Notes: a model not told the origin generated them from the sequence alone. A stretch of 64,000 nucleotides of DNA from an uncultured Cellulomonas sp. (GCF_947494015.1 NZ_CANLTL010000008.1:1-64000), one strand, 5' to 3'; positions 53,525 to 63,803 are shown, numbered from the stretch's first letter. Made by a program: numbers and translations.

Positions 53525-55309
53525 GTGCCCGCCATCACCAAGGTCCTGGTCGCCAACCGTGGCGAGATCGCCGTCCGCATCGTCCGGGCCTGCCGGGACG
53601 CCTCGATCGCCTCCGTCGCCGTCTACGCCGACACCGACCGGGAGGCCCTGCACGTCACCCTCGCCGACGAGGCGTTCGCGCTCGGTGGGGCCCGTGCGGC
53701 CGAGACGTACCTCGACGCGGGCAAGATCATCGACGTCGCCCGCCGGTCCGGTGCCGACGCCGTGCACCCCGGGTACGGCTTCCTCGCCGAGAACGCCGAC
53801 TTCGCGCGCGCGGTGATCGAGGCCGGCCTGACCTGGGTGGGCCCGCCGCCGTCGGCCATCGACGCGCTCGGGGACAAGGTCAGCGCGCGGCACATCGCCC
53901 AGCGCGCCGGGGCGCCGCTGGTAGCCGGTACCCCGGACCCGGTGGCCGGCTCCGCCGAGGTGCACGCCTTCGCCGCGGAGCACGGGCTGCCGGTGGCCAT
54001 CAAGGCCGCTTTCGGCGGCGGCGGGCGCGGGCTGAAGGTCGCCCGGACCGTGGACGAGATCGACGAGATGTTCGACTCCGCGGTGCGGGAGGCGGTCGCC
54101 GCCTTCGGCCGCGGGGAGTGCTTCGTGGAGCGCTACCTCGACGACCCGCGGCACGTCGAGACGCAGTGCCTGGCGGACTCCCACGGCACCGTGGTCGTGG
54201 TGAGCACCCGGGACTGCTCGCTCCAGCGCCGCCACCAGAAGCTGGTGGAGGAGGCGCCCGCGCCGTTCCTCTCCGACGCGCAGAACGCCCAGCTGGTCAG
54301 CGCCTCGCAGGCCATCCTGCGCGAGGCCGGCTACGTCGGGGCGGGCACCTGCGAGTTTCTCGTCGGCCTCGACGGCACCATCTCCTTCCTGGAGGTCAAC
54401 ACGCGGCTGCAGGTGGAGCACCCGGTCACCGAGGAGGTCACCGGGATCGACCTGGTCCGCGAGCAGCTGCGGGTGGCCGCCGGCGAGCCGCTGGGCTACA
54501 CCGAGGTCGCCACGCGCGGGCACTCGCTGGAGTTCCGGATCAACGGCGAGGACCCGGCCGCCGGCTTCCTGCCCGCCCCGGGCCGCATCGCGACCCTGCG
54601 CCTGCCCGGTGGCCCGGGCGTCCGCGTGGACTCCGGCGTCGTCGCCGGCGACACCGTCTCCGGTGCGTTCGACTCCATGCTCGCCAAGCTCATCGTGACC
54701 GGCGCGACCCGGACCCAGGCGGTCGAGCGCGCCCGCCGCGCGCTCGCCGAGCTGGAGATCACCGGCATCCCCACGGTCGTGCCGTTCCACCGCGCGGTCC
54801 TGGAGGACCCGGCCTTCGTCCCGGCCGACCCCGCCGAGCCGTTCACCGTGCACACCCGCTGGATCGAGACGTCCTTCGCCGGCCGGCTCACGTCGCTGGG
54901 CTCACCCACGCCGCCGCCGGCGACCGAGGAGCCGGCCGAGCCGTCCCCGGCCGAGCGGGTCGTGGTGGAGGTCGGCGGCAAGCGGCTCGAGGTGGTGCTG
55001 CCGGCCGGCTTCACGCTCGCGGGTGGCCGCTCGCGCAGCGGCGCGCGCCGGCCGGCGCGGCGCATGCCGGCTCGCACCGCCACGTCGACGTCCGGCACGA
55101 CCCTGGCCTCCCCCATGCAGGGCACGATCGTCAAGGTCGCCGTGGCCGACGGCGCCGAGGTCGCCGAGGGCGACCTCGTCGTCGTCCTCGAGGCCATGAA
55201 GATGGAGCAGCCCCTGGTCGCCCACCGCGCCGGCCGGATCACCGGCCTCGCGGCCGACGTGGGCGCGAGCGTGAGCGCCGGGACCGCCATCTGCGAGATC
55301 GTCGGGTGA
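53525..55309 (+). CDS. accA: Acyl-CoA carboxylase alpha subunit (biotin carboxylase + BCCP)
   Basis: 594 residues. Residues 1-450 are the ATP-grasp biotin carboxylase ([19 protein letters not shown]). Then a Pro/Glu linker and a basic segment precede the BCCP domain, where Lys559 in E-A-M-K-M is the biotin site. Partner of the beta and epsilon subunits 4 kb upstream; substrate of BirA. Confidence 0.95.
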   Translation: MPAITKVLVANRGEIAVRIVRACRDASIASVAVYADTDREALHVTLADEAFALGGARAAETYLDAGKIIDVARRSGADAVHPGYGFLAENADFARAVIEAGLTWVGPPPSAIDALGDKVSARHIAQRAGAPLVAGTPDPVAGSAEVHAFAAEHGLPVAIKAAFGGGGRGLKVARTVDEIDEMFDSAVREAVAAFGRGECFVERYLDDPRHVETQCLADSHGTVVVVSTRDCSLQRRHQKLVEEAPAPFLSDAQNAQLVSASQAILREAGYVGAGTCEFLVGLDGTISFLEVNTRLQVEHPVTEEVTGIDLVREQLRVAAGEPLGYTEVATRGHSLEFRINGEDPAAGFLPAPGRIATLRLPGGPGVRVDSGVVAGDTVSGAFDSMLAKLIVTGATRTQAVERARRALAELEITGIPTVVPFHRAVLEDPAFVPADPAEPFTVHTRWIETSFAGRLTSLGSPTPPPATEEPAEPSPAERVVVEVGGKRLEVVLPAGFTLAGGRSRSGARRPARRMPARTATSTSGTTLASPMQGTIVKVAVADGAEVAEGDLVVVLEAMKMEQPLVAHRAGRITGLAADVGASVSAGTAICEIVG

Positions 55310-55908
55310 CGTCCGGCCCCGCCGCCCCCGGCACGCCCTCCTCGTCAGCGCACGGCCCCGCGGCCGGCGCGCGCGCCTCCCGGCCCGGCCCCGGCCCGCA
55401 CCGGCACCCCGGCGACGGGTGGGTCGACTGCGCGTGCGGCACTCGGCACTGGGGGCTGAACGGCGCCGCGGGGCTGCTGCTGGCCCGTCGCACGCCGGAT
55501 GGCGCCGTCGACGCTGTCGTCCTGCAGCACCGGGCGCTGTGGAGCGACCAGGGCGGCACCTGGGGCGTCCCGGGCGGCGCCCTGGCCCCCGAGGAGTCGG
55601 CCGCGCTGGGCGCGCTGCGCGAGTCCGCCGAGGAGGCCGGCATCCCCGGTGAGGCGGTGCGCGTGCTCGAGGAGGTGGTGCTCGACCACGGGACCTGGAG
55701 CTACACCACCGTGCTGGCCGAGGTGCTGCACCCGTTCGAGCCGGCCGCGACGGACGCCGAGAGCATCGAGGTCCGCTGGGTGGCCGCCGACGACGTCACC
55801 GACCTGCCCCTGCTCACGGCGTTCGGCGAGGCGTGGCCGCGGCTGCGGGCCCGCCTGGAGTCCGCACCGACCCGCCCGACCACACCCGGGGAGAGCCCGT
55901 GCACCTGA
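55306..55908 (+). CDS. Nudix hydrolase
   Basis: 200 residues. The Nudix box starts G-A-L-A-P-E-E and continues R-E-S-A-E-E-A-G-I; the usual bulky aliphatic after R-E is Ser. An N-terminal segment with [11 protein letters not shown] precedes the domain. GTGA overlap with the alpha subunit. Substrate unknown. Confidence 0.88.
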   Translation: MTSGPAAPGTPSSSAHGPAAGARASRPGPGPHRHPGDGWVDCACGTRHWGLNGAAGLLLARRTPDGAVDAVVLQHRALWSDQGGTWGVPGGALAPEESAALGALRESAEEAGIPGEAVRVLEEVVLDHGTWSYTTVLAEVLHPFEPAATDAESIEVRWVAADDVTDLPLLTAFGEAWPRLRARLESAPTRPTTPGESPCT

Positions 55909-56402
55909 CCCTGCCGTTCACCGAGATGCTCGACGTCGCGCTGCGTGGCAAGCCGTTGCCGCTCATGGTCCGCGACGTGGGGTGCACGGGCTCCACCGTG
56001 CACGCCGCCCTCGACCTGCGCGAGCTGGCCGCCGCCGCGGTCCCGGCGAACGCGCCGAAGGCGCTCGCGATGGTGGCACGCGCCGTGCCCGTGGTCCGCC
56101 TCGGTGGCACGCTCGTCGGCTTCGCGCACGGCAAGGTCACCGCCGACCTCACGGTGCAGGCCGGCCCGGTGCCGGTGCACCGCGTGCTGGGGCTGCTGAC
56201 CGGGCTGGCGAACTCCGCGCTGCGTGCGCGCGGCCTGCCCACCGGCCTGCTCGACGTCGAGCGCGGACCGGGCGGGGAGCCCCGGCTGGTCGTGGACGTG
56301 CAGCGGGTCCTCGACAAGCGCGTGCCGGGGCTCGTGCTCACCGGCGTCGCACTGGTCGACGGCGTCCTGCAGGTCGACGCGGCGGCCCGCAAGGTGCTCT
56401 GA
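55899..56402 (+). CDS. Unknown 167-residue protein
   Basis: Starts at a GTG with GGGGAGAG upstream, overlapping the Nudix gene by 10 bases. Largely hydrophobic strands and helices with V-R-D-V-G-C-T-G-S-T-V-H-A-A and L-T-G-V-A-L-V-D-G. No transmembrane helix is certain. Function unknown. Confidence 0.65.
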   Translation: MHLTLPFTEMLDVALRGKPLPLMVRDVGCTGSTVHAALDLRELAAAAVPANAPKALAMVARAVPVVRLGGTLVGFAHGKVTADLTVQAGPVPVHRVLGLLTGLANSALRARGLPTGLLDVERGPGGEPRLVVDVQRVLDKRVPGLVLTGVALVDGVLQVDAAARKVL

Positions 56403-56549
56403 CCGGCTCAGGTCACGGCCACGCGCACGCACGTGGTGCAGGGCTGCGGACGTCGCCCGCGACCGCGCCGACAGCACGGCTCCGGCGCTGCGCTGTGACG
56501 CGGTGGCGTACAGGCTGATGATCCGACGCCGAGCCGGCCGCGTCGGCGA

Positions 56550-56909
56550 TCAGCCGTGGGAGACGGAGAACGAGGCGGCCCGCGCCCCGAGCGGCCCGGG
56601 GTCCGGTACAGCGGTGCACGTCAACGTCCGAGTCGTGTCGCCACCGCCGGTGGTCGCGTTCACCGCCCACCAGCCCTTGTCGTCGACCTCGACGCTGACG
56701 TCCACCCGTGACCCGCCCTCGACCGGGAAGTCGAGCTGCTCCTCAGCGGCGGTGAGGCAGACGCCGATCGCGCCGGCAGCCGGACTCATGTCCACCTCCG
56801 GGGCACCCGACGAGCACCCGGCGAGCACCGGCACCAGGAGGCTGCCGACGGCCACAGCCATCCGCGTGGGTGGGAGCTCGCGCGATCGACCTCCGCCGCC
56901 GGTGCCCAT
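56550..56909 (-). CDS. Small lipoprotein
   Basis: 119 residues. A basic n-region and hydrophobic segment lead to lipobox L-A-G-C (Cys32). The mature 85 residues look like a small beta sandwich with one Cys pair (V-C-L-T and L-T-C-T). Convergent with the gene ending at 56402; no gene seen in 56403-56549. Confidence 0.65.
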   Translation of the reverse strand: MGTGGGGRSRELPPTRMAVAVGSLLVPVLAGCSSGAPEVDMSPAAGAIGVCLTAAEEQLDFPVEGGSRVDVSVEVDDKGWWAVNATTGGGDTTRTLTCTAVPDPGPLGARAASFSVSHG

Positions 56910-56915
56910 GGACGG

Positions 56916-56921
56916 ACGCTA
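56916..56921 (-). promoter_or_regulatory. Leaderless-type -10 of the lipoprotein gene, TAGCGT
   Basis: Minus-strand TAGCGT ends exactly 6 bases before the ATG at 56909. Confidence 0.5.
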
Positions 56922-57043
56922 TCGCGGCCGGCCGGCCGCGCGGGTGTGCCGCGAGGACATGAGGACGCGCTCCGCGCACCTGCCGAGGGCCGGCGAGCAC
57001 CGGGGACACCACCGGGGCGCCACCACGTGCCCCCCGGCGACGG

Positions 57044-57382
57044 TCAGGTCCAGGCGCGCTCGACCGTGCTGCTGTACAGCAGCGGGCCGCCGCCGTCGGC
57101 CGGGATGAACCGCTCCTCGTCGGCCCGCCCGGTCAGCATCAGCCCGAGGACCTCGAGCTCGAACGACGCGATCAGCCGCATGAGGTCGTCGCGCTCGTGC
57201 CACACGTTGGGGTCGTGGAACACGTGGTCCCAGACCGCCGGGCCCAGCGGGGCGTACAGGATCGGCTGCCCCGCGCCGTAGAGGATCATCTCGCCGCGGT
57301 GCCGCTGGTTCTGGGCGTCCAGCATCACGCTGAAGTGCGCGCGGTCGACGTCGCGCAGGTCCTTGCTCTCGCTCTCACGCAT
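57044..57382 (-). CDS. Unknown 112-residue protein
   Basis: Soluble acidic/aromatic protein (D-H-V-F-H-D-P-N-V-W-H-E-R-D-D). The ATG at 57382 is preferred; an upstream GTG (57418) would add 12 residues. Same direction as and downstream of lpdA. No family recognised. Confidence 0.6.
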   Translation of the reverse strand: MRESESKDLRDVDRAHFSVMLDAQNQRHRGEMILYGAGQPILYAPLGPAVWDHVFHDPNVWHERDDLMRLIASFELEVLGLMLTGRADEERFIPADGGGPLLYSSTVERAWT

Positions 57383-57482
57383 GAGCCCAGCCTGCCCGTC
57401 CTGGGCGCGCTCGGCCACACGCCGCGCAGCGCTGCCGCGCGCCGGCTGCCGCCCACCGCAGACACGTCGCCCGACGGACGCG

Positions 57483-58946
57483 TCAGCTGCGGTGCTGGTG
57501 CAGCAGCCGGGCGACCTCGGCCATCGAGCCGGACATCGACGGGTACACCGTCGAGGTCTCGGCGATCTGGTCGACGGTGAGCCGGTTGGAGATGGCCAGC
57601 GTGATCGGGAAGATCAGCTCGCTGGCCCGCGGAGCGACGACCACGCCGCCCAGCACGATGCCCGTGACCGAGTGCGCGTAGAGCTTGATGAACCCCTCCC
57701 GCAGACCGGTCATCTTGGCCCGGGGGTTGCGGCGCAACGGCAGCGTGCTGACGACGTACGCCGTCCCGATCTCCTTGAGCCGGGCCTCGTCGTAGCCGAC
57801 GGTGGCGATCTCCGGCGCGGTGAAGATGTTGGCCGAGACGTGGTCCAGGTCGAGCGGCGCGACGGCGTCCCCGAGCGCGTGCGCCATCGCGATCCGTCCC
57901 TGGGTGGCCGCCACCGACGCGAGCGCGAGCACCCCGGTGCAGTCCCCCGCGGCGTACACCCCGCGCGCGGACGTCCGCGACACCCGGTCCACGACGACGT
58001 GGCCGCCGGGGCCGAGCCGGACGCCGGCCTCCTCGAGCCCGAGCCCCGCGGTCCGCGGGACGGCCCCCACCGCGAGCAGCACGTGCGACCCCTCGACCGT
58101 GCGGCCGTCGGCGAGGGTCACCAGCACGCCGTCGGCGGTCCGGACGGCCGACTGCGCGCGCGAGCGGGACATCACCGTCATGCCGCGGCCCTTGAACACC
58201 TGCTCGATGACCTCGGCGGCGTCCGGGTCCTCGCCGGGCAGCACCCGGTCTCGGCTGGAGACCAGCACCACCTCGCCGCCGAGGGCGTTGTAGGCCCCGG
58301 CGAACTCGGCCCCGGTCACCCCGGAGCCGACGACGATGAGCCGCTCGGGCATCGCGTGCAGCCCGTACAGCTGGGTCCAGGTGAGGATGCGCTCGCCGTC
58401 GGCCTTGGCCTCGGGCAGCTCGCGCGGGGTGGCGCCGGTCGCGACCAGCACGACGTCGGCGTCCAGGACCTCGGGCGGGGCGTCGTCGTCCGCGCCCGCG
58501 GTGCGCACCAGCACCCGCTGCGGCCCGTCCAGGCGGCCGGAGCCGATGACGACCCGGGCGCCCTCCTTCTCCACCCGCGCCCGGATGTCGGCGGACTGGG
58601 CAGCCGCGAGCGCCCGGACCCGGGTGTTCACCGCCTCCAGGTCCACGTAGTACGGCGCGGCGTCGTCGGCGGTGTCGACGTCCCGCAACGTCTGGCCGTG
58701 CGCGCGGATGCCGAGCTCGTCCGCGGCGTCCATCCGGGTCATCCAGTCCGCGGTCGCGATCAGCGTCTTGGAGGGGACGACGTCGGTCAGCACGGCGGAT
58801 CCGCCGAGCCCCTGCTGCTCCACCACGGTGACCTCGGCACCGAACCGCTTGGCGACCAGCGCCGCCTCGTAGCCGCCCGGGCCACCCCCGATGATGACGA
58901 CGCGGGTGCTCTGCAGGTCCTGGGACTGGGTGCTCACGGCCTCCAT
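57483..58946 (-). CDS. lpdA: LpdA-type NAD(P)H-quinone dehydrogenase without redox disulfide
   Basis: 487 residues of the flavoprotein disulfide reductase fold: G-G-G-P-G-G-Y-E-A (FAD) and G-S-G-V-T-G-A-E-F (NAD). The C-x4-C active-site position reads G-G-S-A-V-L-T-D-V-V-P-S-K with no cysteine, so it is not a lipoamide dehydrogenase. Mycobacterial LpdA (Rv3303c), which also lacks the pair, reduces quinones; same role inferred. ATG at 58946; GTG at 58937 is an alternative. Confidence 0.9.
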   Translation of the reverse strand: MEAVSTQSQDLQSTRVVIIGGGPGGYEAALVAKRFGAEVTVVEQQGLGGSAVLTDVVPSKTLIATADWMTRMDAADELGIRAHGQTLRDVDTADDAAPYYVDLEAVNTRVRALAAAQSADIRARVEKEGARVVIGSGRLDGPQRVLVRTAGADDDAPPEVLDADVVLVATGATPRELPEAKADGERILTWTQLYGLHAMPERLIVVGSGVTGAEFAGAYNALGGEVVLVSSRDRVLPGEDPDAAEVIEQVFKGRGMTVMSRSRAQSAVRTADGVLVTLADGRTVEGSHVLLAVGAVPRTAGLGLEEAGVRLGPGGHVVVDRVSRTSARGVYAAGDCTGVLALASVAATQGRIAMAHALGDAVAPLDLDHVSANIFTAPEIATVGYDEARLKEIGTAYVVSTLPLRRNPRAKMTGLREGFIKLYAHSVTGIVLGGVVVAPRASELIFPITLAISNRLTVDQIAETSTVYPSMSGSMAEVARLLHQHRS

Positions 58947-58978
58947 GGTGCCAGGGTGCGCGCGAGCCGTCGCACCGC

Positions 58979-59010
58979 CACGTGACCGCACGTGACCGCA
59001 CGTGACCGCC
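58979..59010. repeat. Three 10-bp CACGTG iterons in a divergent promoter region
   Basis: CGTGACCGCA is repeated three times (58981-59010, last base C), giving CACGTG at 58979, 58989 and 58999. Ten-base spacing places them on one helix face between the divergent lpdA and PNP genes. Likely regulator-binding site. Confidence 0.7.
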
Positions 59011-59089
59011 CGGTCCTCCCCGCCCCCCCGCCCCCGACGGGCCGGTGGCCGCCGTGGGCCGCCTGCCCGGCGGCGCGGCCGCCGGCCGA

Positions 59090-59095
59090 TAGCCT
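59090..59095 (+). promoter_or_regulatory. Leaderless-type -10 of the PNP gene, TAGCCT
   Basis: TAGCCT ends 7 bases before the ATG at 59103. Confidence 0.5.
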
Positions 59096-59102
59096 CGGGC
59101 GC

Positions 59103-59948
59103 ATGAGTACGACGACCGACCAGCCCGCCGGCGACCTCGACGACCCGGCCACCGACCCCTTCGACGTGGCCCGCGCGGCTGCCCGGTACCTGGCGGAGGT
59201 GACCGGCATCGAGCGCCACGACGTCGCGCTCGTGCTGGGCTCCGGCTGGGGTGGCGCCGCCGACCTGCTCGGCGAGACGGTCGCCGAGGTCCCCAGCCAC
59301 GAGATCCCCGGCTTCTCCGCCCCGGCCGTGGCCGGTCACGTGGGCACCACCCGCTCGGTGCGGGTGAGCGGGACCGACGCCCACGCGCTCGTGCTCGGCT
59401 CGCGCACCCACCTGTACGAGGGCAAGGGCGTGCGCCGCGTCGTGCACGGCGTGCGCACCGCGGCGGCCGCCGGCGCGCGCAGCGTGGTGCTGACCAACGG
59501 GTGCGGGGGCCTGGACCCCGCCTGGGGCCCCGGCACCCCGGTCCTGATCAGCGACCACCTGAACCTCACCGCGACCTCGCCGCTCGAGGGGGCGACCTTC
59601 GTCGACCTGACCGACCTGTACTCCCCGCGGCTGCGTGCCGTGGCCCGCGAGGTCGACGCCGGCCTCGACGAGGGCGTGTACGTCCAGTTCCGCGGCCCGC
59701 ACTACGAGACGCCCGCGGAGGTGCGGATGGCGGCCCGCCTCGGTGGCGACCTCGTCGGCATGTCGACCACGCTCGAGGCGATCGCGGCGCGGCACGCAGG
59801 CCTGGAGGTCCTCGGGATCTCGCTGGTCACCAACCTGGCCGCGGGCATCAGCCCGACGCCGCTGTCCCACGAGGAGGTGCTGGAGGCCGGCCGGGCCGCC
59901 GGTCCCCGGATCAGCGCCCTGCTCGCCGAGATCACGCGGAGGATCTGA
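59103..59948 (+). CDS. punA: Purine-nucleoside phosphorylase
   Basis: 281 residues, trimeric PNP family. L-V-L-G-S-G-W-G phosphate loop, [15 protein letters not shown] and N-L-A-A-G-I match the class. Splits (deoxy)inosine and guanosine to base plus pentose-1-P. Two bases upstream of the phosphomutase gene. Confidence 0.95.
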   Translation: MSTTTDQPAGDLDDPATDPFDVARAAARYLAEVTGIERHDVALVLGSGWGGAADLLGETVAEVPSHEIPGFSAPAVAGHVGTTRSVRVSGTDAHALVLGSRTHLYEGKGVRRVVHGVRTAAAAGARSVVLTNGCGGLDPAWGPGTPVLISDHLNLTATSPLEGATFVDLTDLYSPRLRAVAREVDAGLDEGVYVQFRGPHYETPAEVRMAARLGGDLVGMSTTLEAIAARHAGLEVLGISLVTNLAAGISPTPLSHEEVLEAGRAAGPRISALLAEITRRI

Positions 59949-59950
59949 CC

Positions 59951-61816
59951 ATGGTCGCCCACCACGTCTCCGAGCAGGCGCTCACGGACCAGGCCCGTAG
60001 CTGGATCGCCGACGACCCCGACCCGGCGACCGCCCAGGAGCTGCGGACGCTGCTCGCCGCCGCGGAGCGGAGCGCACCGGAGGGTGACGACCTGCCGTCG
60101 CGGGTCGAGCGGATGGACGTCCTCGAGGCCCGGCGCGACCTCGCCGACCGCTTCGACGGGACGCTGCAGTTCGGCACCGCCGGCCTGCGTGGCGCACTCG
60201 GCGCCGGACCGAACCGGATGAACCGCGCCGTCGTGATCCGCGCCGCGGCCGGCCTGGCCCGGTACCTGCAGGACACCGTCGGCAGCACCGGCGCCGGCAC
60301 GGGCACCGGCGCCCGCACGGGTACGGTGCCGCGAGTGGTCGTCGGCCACGATGCCCGGCACAACTCGGCGGCGTTCGCGCGGGACACCGCGGCGGTGATG
60401 GTCGCCGCCGGCGTGGAGGCGCTGCTGCTGCCCGGCCCGCTGCCGACGCCGGTGCTGGCCTTCGCGGTGCGCCACCTGGACGCCGACGCGGGCGTCATGG
60501 TGACCGCCAGCCACAACCCCGCGCGCGACAACGGCTACAAGGTCTACCTCGGCGGCCGGGCCGCCACCGGCTCCGGGCAGGGCGTCCAGATCGTCCCGCC
60601 CGCCGACGCCGAGATCGCCGCCCGCATCGCCGCGGTGCCGTCCGTCGCGTCGGTGCCGCGGGCCGACGCCGGCTGGACGGTGCTGCCGACCACGGTCGTC
60701 GACGAGTACGTCGCGGGCGTCACGGCCCTCGCCACGCCCGGCGGTCCGCGGGACCTGCGGATCGTGCTGACGTCCCTGCACGGCGTGGGTGGCCGGCTCG
60801 CCGAGCGCATCCTGCGCGGCGCAGGCTTCACCGACCTGCACGTCGTCGCCGAGCAGGCCGACCCGGACCCGGACTTCCCGACGGTCTCGTTCCCCAACCC
60901 CGAGGAGCCGGGGGCGCTGGACCTGGCCCTGGGCCTGGCCCAGACCGTCCGGGCCGACCTCGTGATCGCCAACGACCCGGACGCCGACCGTTGCGCGGTC
61001 GCGGTCCGCGACCCGCGCGCCCGGACCCACCACGGCCCGGACACGGCCGCCGCGGAGGGCTGGCGCCCGCTGCACGGCGACGAGGTGGGCGCGCTGCTCG
61101 GCGCGTACCTCGCCGACCGGCACCGGGGCAGCACGACCGGTGCCGGCACGGCCGCTCCGGCGACGCTCGCCAGCTCGATCGTGTCCTCCCGGCTGCTGGG
61201 GCGGATCGCGCAGGCGCACGGCATGCGGCACGCGGCCACGCTGACCGGGTTCAAGTGGATCGCCCGGACGGACGGCCTGGTCTACGGCTACGAGGAGGCG
61301 CTGGGCTACTGCGTGGACCCGGGGCGGGTGCGGGACAAGGACGGGCTCAGCGCCGCCCTGCTCGTGGCCGAGCTGGCGGCGGGGCTGCACGGCGCCGGAC
61401 GCACCCTGCTGGGCGCGCTGGACGACCTGGCCCGTGAGCACGGCCTGCACCTGACCGACCAGCTCTCGGCGCGGTTCACCGACCTCGCCCAGATCGGCGC
61501 GACCATGGCGCGGCTGCGGCAGTCCCCGCCGTCGACGCTGGGCGGCTCGCCGGTCACCGAGGTGGTCGACCTGGCGGACGGCGTGGACGGCCTGCCGCCG
61601 ACCGACGGGCTGAGGCTGCTCGCGGCGGACGACACCCGCGTGGTGGTCCGGCCGAGCGGGACCGAGCCGAAGGTCAAGTGCTACCTCGAGGTGGTCGTCC
61701 CCGTCTCGTCGACGGCCGACGACGCCGCGGTGGGCGCGGCGCGTGACGCCGCCCGGCAGCGGCTGGGCGCGGTGCGCGCGGACCTGCGCGCCGCGCTGGG
61801 GCTGGACGGCGCCTGA
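59951..61816 (+). CDS. Alpha-D-phosphohexomutase family enzyme (PGM/PMM; possible phosphopentomutase)
   Basis: 621 residues. The phosphoserine is Ser187 in T-A-S-H-N-P, metal loop N-D-P-D-A-D-R, and the C-terminal R-P-S-G-T-E-P-K phosphate site are intact. Longer than typical PMM (about 450-550), with a Gly/Thr-rich insert (about 111-124). Adjacent to PNP, so pentose-1-P to pentose-5-P conversion is a likely physiological role (inference). Confidence 0.88.
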   Translation: MVAHHVSEQALTDQARSWIADDPDPATAQELRTLLAAAERSAPEGDDLPSRVERMDVLEARRDLADRFDGTLQFGTAGLRGALGAGPNRMNRAVVIRAAAGLARYLQDTVGSTGAGTGTGARTGTVPRVVVGHDARHNSAAFARDTAAVMVAAGVEALLLPGPLPTPVLAFAVRHLDADAGVMVTASHNPARDNGYKVYLGGRAATGSGQGVQIVPPADAEIAARIAAVPSVASVPRADAGWTVLPTTVVDEYVAGVTALATPGGPRDLRIVLTSLHGVGGRLAERILRGAGFTDLHVVAEQADPDPDFPTVSFPNPEEPGALDLALGLAQTVRADLVIANDPDADRCAVAVRDPRARTHHGPDTAAAEGWRPLHGDEVGALLGAYLADRHRGSTTGAGTAAPATLASSIVSSRLLGRIAQAHGMRHAATLTGFKWIARTDGLVYGYEEALGYCVDPGRVRDKDGLSAALLVAELAAGLHGAGRTLLGALDDLAREHGLHLTDQLSARFTDLAQIGATMARLRQSPPSTLGGSPVTEVVDLADGVDGLPPTDGLRLLAADDTRVVVRPSGTEPKVKCYLEVVVPVSSTADDAAVGAARDAARQRLGAVRADLRAALGLDGA

Positions 61817-61881
61817 CGCGTCACCCGGGTCGGCACCGGCCCACCCGGGCCTGCCTCAGGGGCCACGACGGGCCCTGCGCC

Positions 61882-61928
61882 ACGAGGGGCGGCTGACGAC
61901 CGGACTCCGGTCGGCAGCCGCCCCTCGT
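61882..61928. terminator. Two-tier hairpin between convergent genes
   Basis: A 14-bp perfect stem (61882-61895 with 61915-61928) encloses a second stem A-C-C-G-G/C-C-G-G-T with a 3-base loop. It lies between the phosphomutase and deoC stops and would serve as a bidirectional terminator. Confidence 0.85.
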
Positions 61929-61986
61929 CACGCCGGACGGCGCAGTGCGTGGTGCTGGTGCGTGGTGCTGGTGGGTGGTGCGGCGG

Positions 61987-62694
61987 TCAGTACCCGTCGC
62001 CGGCCGCAGGCGCCGCCGGGGCCCCGTCGGCGTCGTCCAGCCCGGCGAGCACCCCCGCGGTGCCGGACAGCCCCAGACGGGTCGCGCCTGCCCGGACCAT
62101 GGCCAGCGCGTCGTCGGTCGTGCGGATGCCGCCGGAGGCCTTGACGCCGAGGCGGCCGCCCACGGTGCGGGCCATGAGCTCGACGGCGTGCACGGTGGCG
62201 CCGCCGGCGGGGTGGAAGCCGGTGGACGTCTTGACGAAGTCCGCGCCGGCCCGCTCGGCCGCCTGGCACACGGCGACGATCTGGGCGTCGTCGAGGGCGG
62301 CCGACTCGATGATCACCTTGAGCACCCGCGGGGCCGGCACCGCCGCCCGCACCGCCGCGATGTCGGACTCCACGTCGGCGATCCGGCCGGCCCGGGCCGC
62401 ACCCACGTCGATGACCATGTCGACCTCGTCGGCGCCGTCGGCCACCGCACGGGCCGCCTCGGCCGCCTTGATGTCGCTGTGGTGCTTGCCGGACGGGAAC
62501 CCGCAGACGGTGGCGACGGCGAGCCCGTGCGCGTCCAAGGGGAGCATCGACGGCGACACGCACACCGAGAACACCCCGAGCCGGGCGCCCTCGGCGACCA
62601 GCGCGGCGACGTCGTCGGGCGTGGCCTCGGGCTTGAGCAGCGTGTGGTCGACGAGGCGGGCCAGCCCCGCCCGGTCGAGGTCGACGTCGCTCAT
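61987..62694 (-). CDS. deoC: Deoxyribose-phosphate aldolase
   Basis: 235 residues. The Schiff-base Lys is in V-K-A-S-G-G-I-R and the second Lys in D-F-V-K-T-S-T-G-F. Cleaves deoxyribose-5-P to acetaldehyde and glyceraldehyde-3-P. ATGA overlap with add. The C-terminus has an acidic Ala/Gly tail. Confidence 0.95.
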   Translation of the reverse strand: MSDVDLDRAGLARLVDHTLLKPEATPDDVAALVAEGARLGVFSVCVSPSMLPLDAHGLAVATVCGFPSGKHHSDIKAAEAARAVADGADEVDMVIDVGAARAGRIADVESDIAAVRAAVPAPRVLKVIIESAALDDAQIVAVCQAAERAGADFVKTSTGFHPAGGATVHAVELMARTVGGRLGVKASGGIRTTDDALAMVRAGATRLGLSGTAGVLAGLDDADGAPAAPAAGDGY

Positions 62695-63797
62695 GCCCGG
62701 TGCCGTCCGTTGCCACGGCCGGCGAACCCCGGCGCGATGAGCTCCTCGACGAGCGCCTCCCGCTCGTCGTGGTGGATGAACGCGTTCCACGCGGCGGTCA
62801 GCGTGACGTCGCGCAGGTCCTCCAGCGTCCAGCCGGCCTCCTGCACCAGGAGCGTCATCTCGCGGGTCAGCGTGGTGCCGGACTGCAGCCGGTTGTCGGT
62901 GTTGACGGTCACCGCGAAGCCCAGCTCCTTGAGCAGCGTGATCGGGTGCTCGGCGATGGACGCGGCGGCGCCGGTCTGCACGTTGGAGCTGGGGCACAGC
63001 TCGAGCGGGACCTGCTGGTCGCGCACCCAGTGGGCCAGCTCGCCGAGCCGGGCCCGGGGGCCGTCGCCGTCGCCGGGAAGGATCTCGATGTCGTCCGCGA
63101 TGCGGACGCCGTGGCCCAGCCGGGTCGCCCCCGCGACGTGCAGCGCCTCGGCGATGGAGTCCAGCCCCGCCGCCTCGCCGGCGTGCACCGTGGCGGGGAA
63201 GCTCGCGGTGCGCAGCGTGCGGAACGCCGACGCCTGGCGGGAGGGCGGGAAGCCCGCCTCGGCGCCGGCGATGTCGAACCCGACCACCCCGTCGCCCCGG
63301 TTGGCGAGCGCGAGGGCGGCGATCTCGTCACCGCGGTCGGCGTGCCGCATCGCGGTGATCAGCGTGCCGATGCGGATGGACCGGCCTTGCGTGGCCGCCT
63401 CGGCGACGCCCTCGGCGAAGCCGGCCTGCACGGCGTCGACGACCTCCTGCAGGCTCAGGCCGCGCTGCAGGTGCTGCTCGGGGGCGTAGCGCTGCTCGGC
63501 GTACACGACGCCGTCGGCGGCCAGGTCCAGGGCGGACTCGCGGGCGACCCGGCGCAGCCCCTCCGCGGTCTGCATCACCGCGATCGTGTGGTCGAACGTC
63601 TCGAGGTAGAGCTCGAGCGTGCCCGAGCTCGCCGCCTGCAGGAACCAGGCGGCGAGCTCGGTGGGGTCGGTGGTGGGCAGCGGGTGGTCGACCTCAGCGG
63701 CCAGCTCCACGATGGTCGCCGCGCGCAGGCCGCCGTCGAGGTGGTCGTGCAGCACCACCTTGGGCAGGGCCCGGATCGCGGACTCGTCGATCGTCAT
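62691..63797 (-). CDS. add: Adenosine deaminase
   Basis: 368 residues. Zinc site L-H-D-H-L-D-G-G at the N-terminus, H-A-G-E-A with the catalytic Glu and N-T-D-N with a metal Asp. Converts (deoxy)adenosine to (deoxy)inosine for PNP. ATG start with a leaderless -10. Confidence 0.95.
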   Translation of the reverse strand: MTIDESAIRALPKVVLHDHLDGGLRAATIVELAAEVDHPLPTTDPTELAAWFLQAASSGTLELYLETFDHTIAVMQTAEGLRRVARESALDLAADGVVYAEQRYAPEQHLQRGLSLQEVVDAVQAGFAEGVAEAATQGRSIRIGTLITAMRHADRGDEIAALALANRGDGVVGFDIAGAEAGFPPSRQASAFRTLRTASFPATVHAGEAAGLDSIAEALHVAGATRLGHGVRIADDIEILPGDGDGPRARLGELAHWVRDQQVPLELCPSSNVQTGAAASIAEHPITLLKELGFAVTVNTDNRLQSGTTLTREMTLLVQEAGWTLEDLRDVTLTAAWNAFIHHDEREALVEELIAPGFAGRGNGRHRA

Positions 63798-63803
63798 GGG
63801 CCC

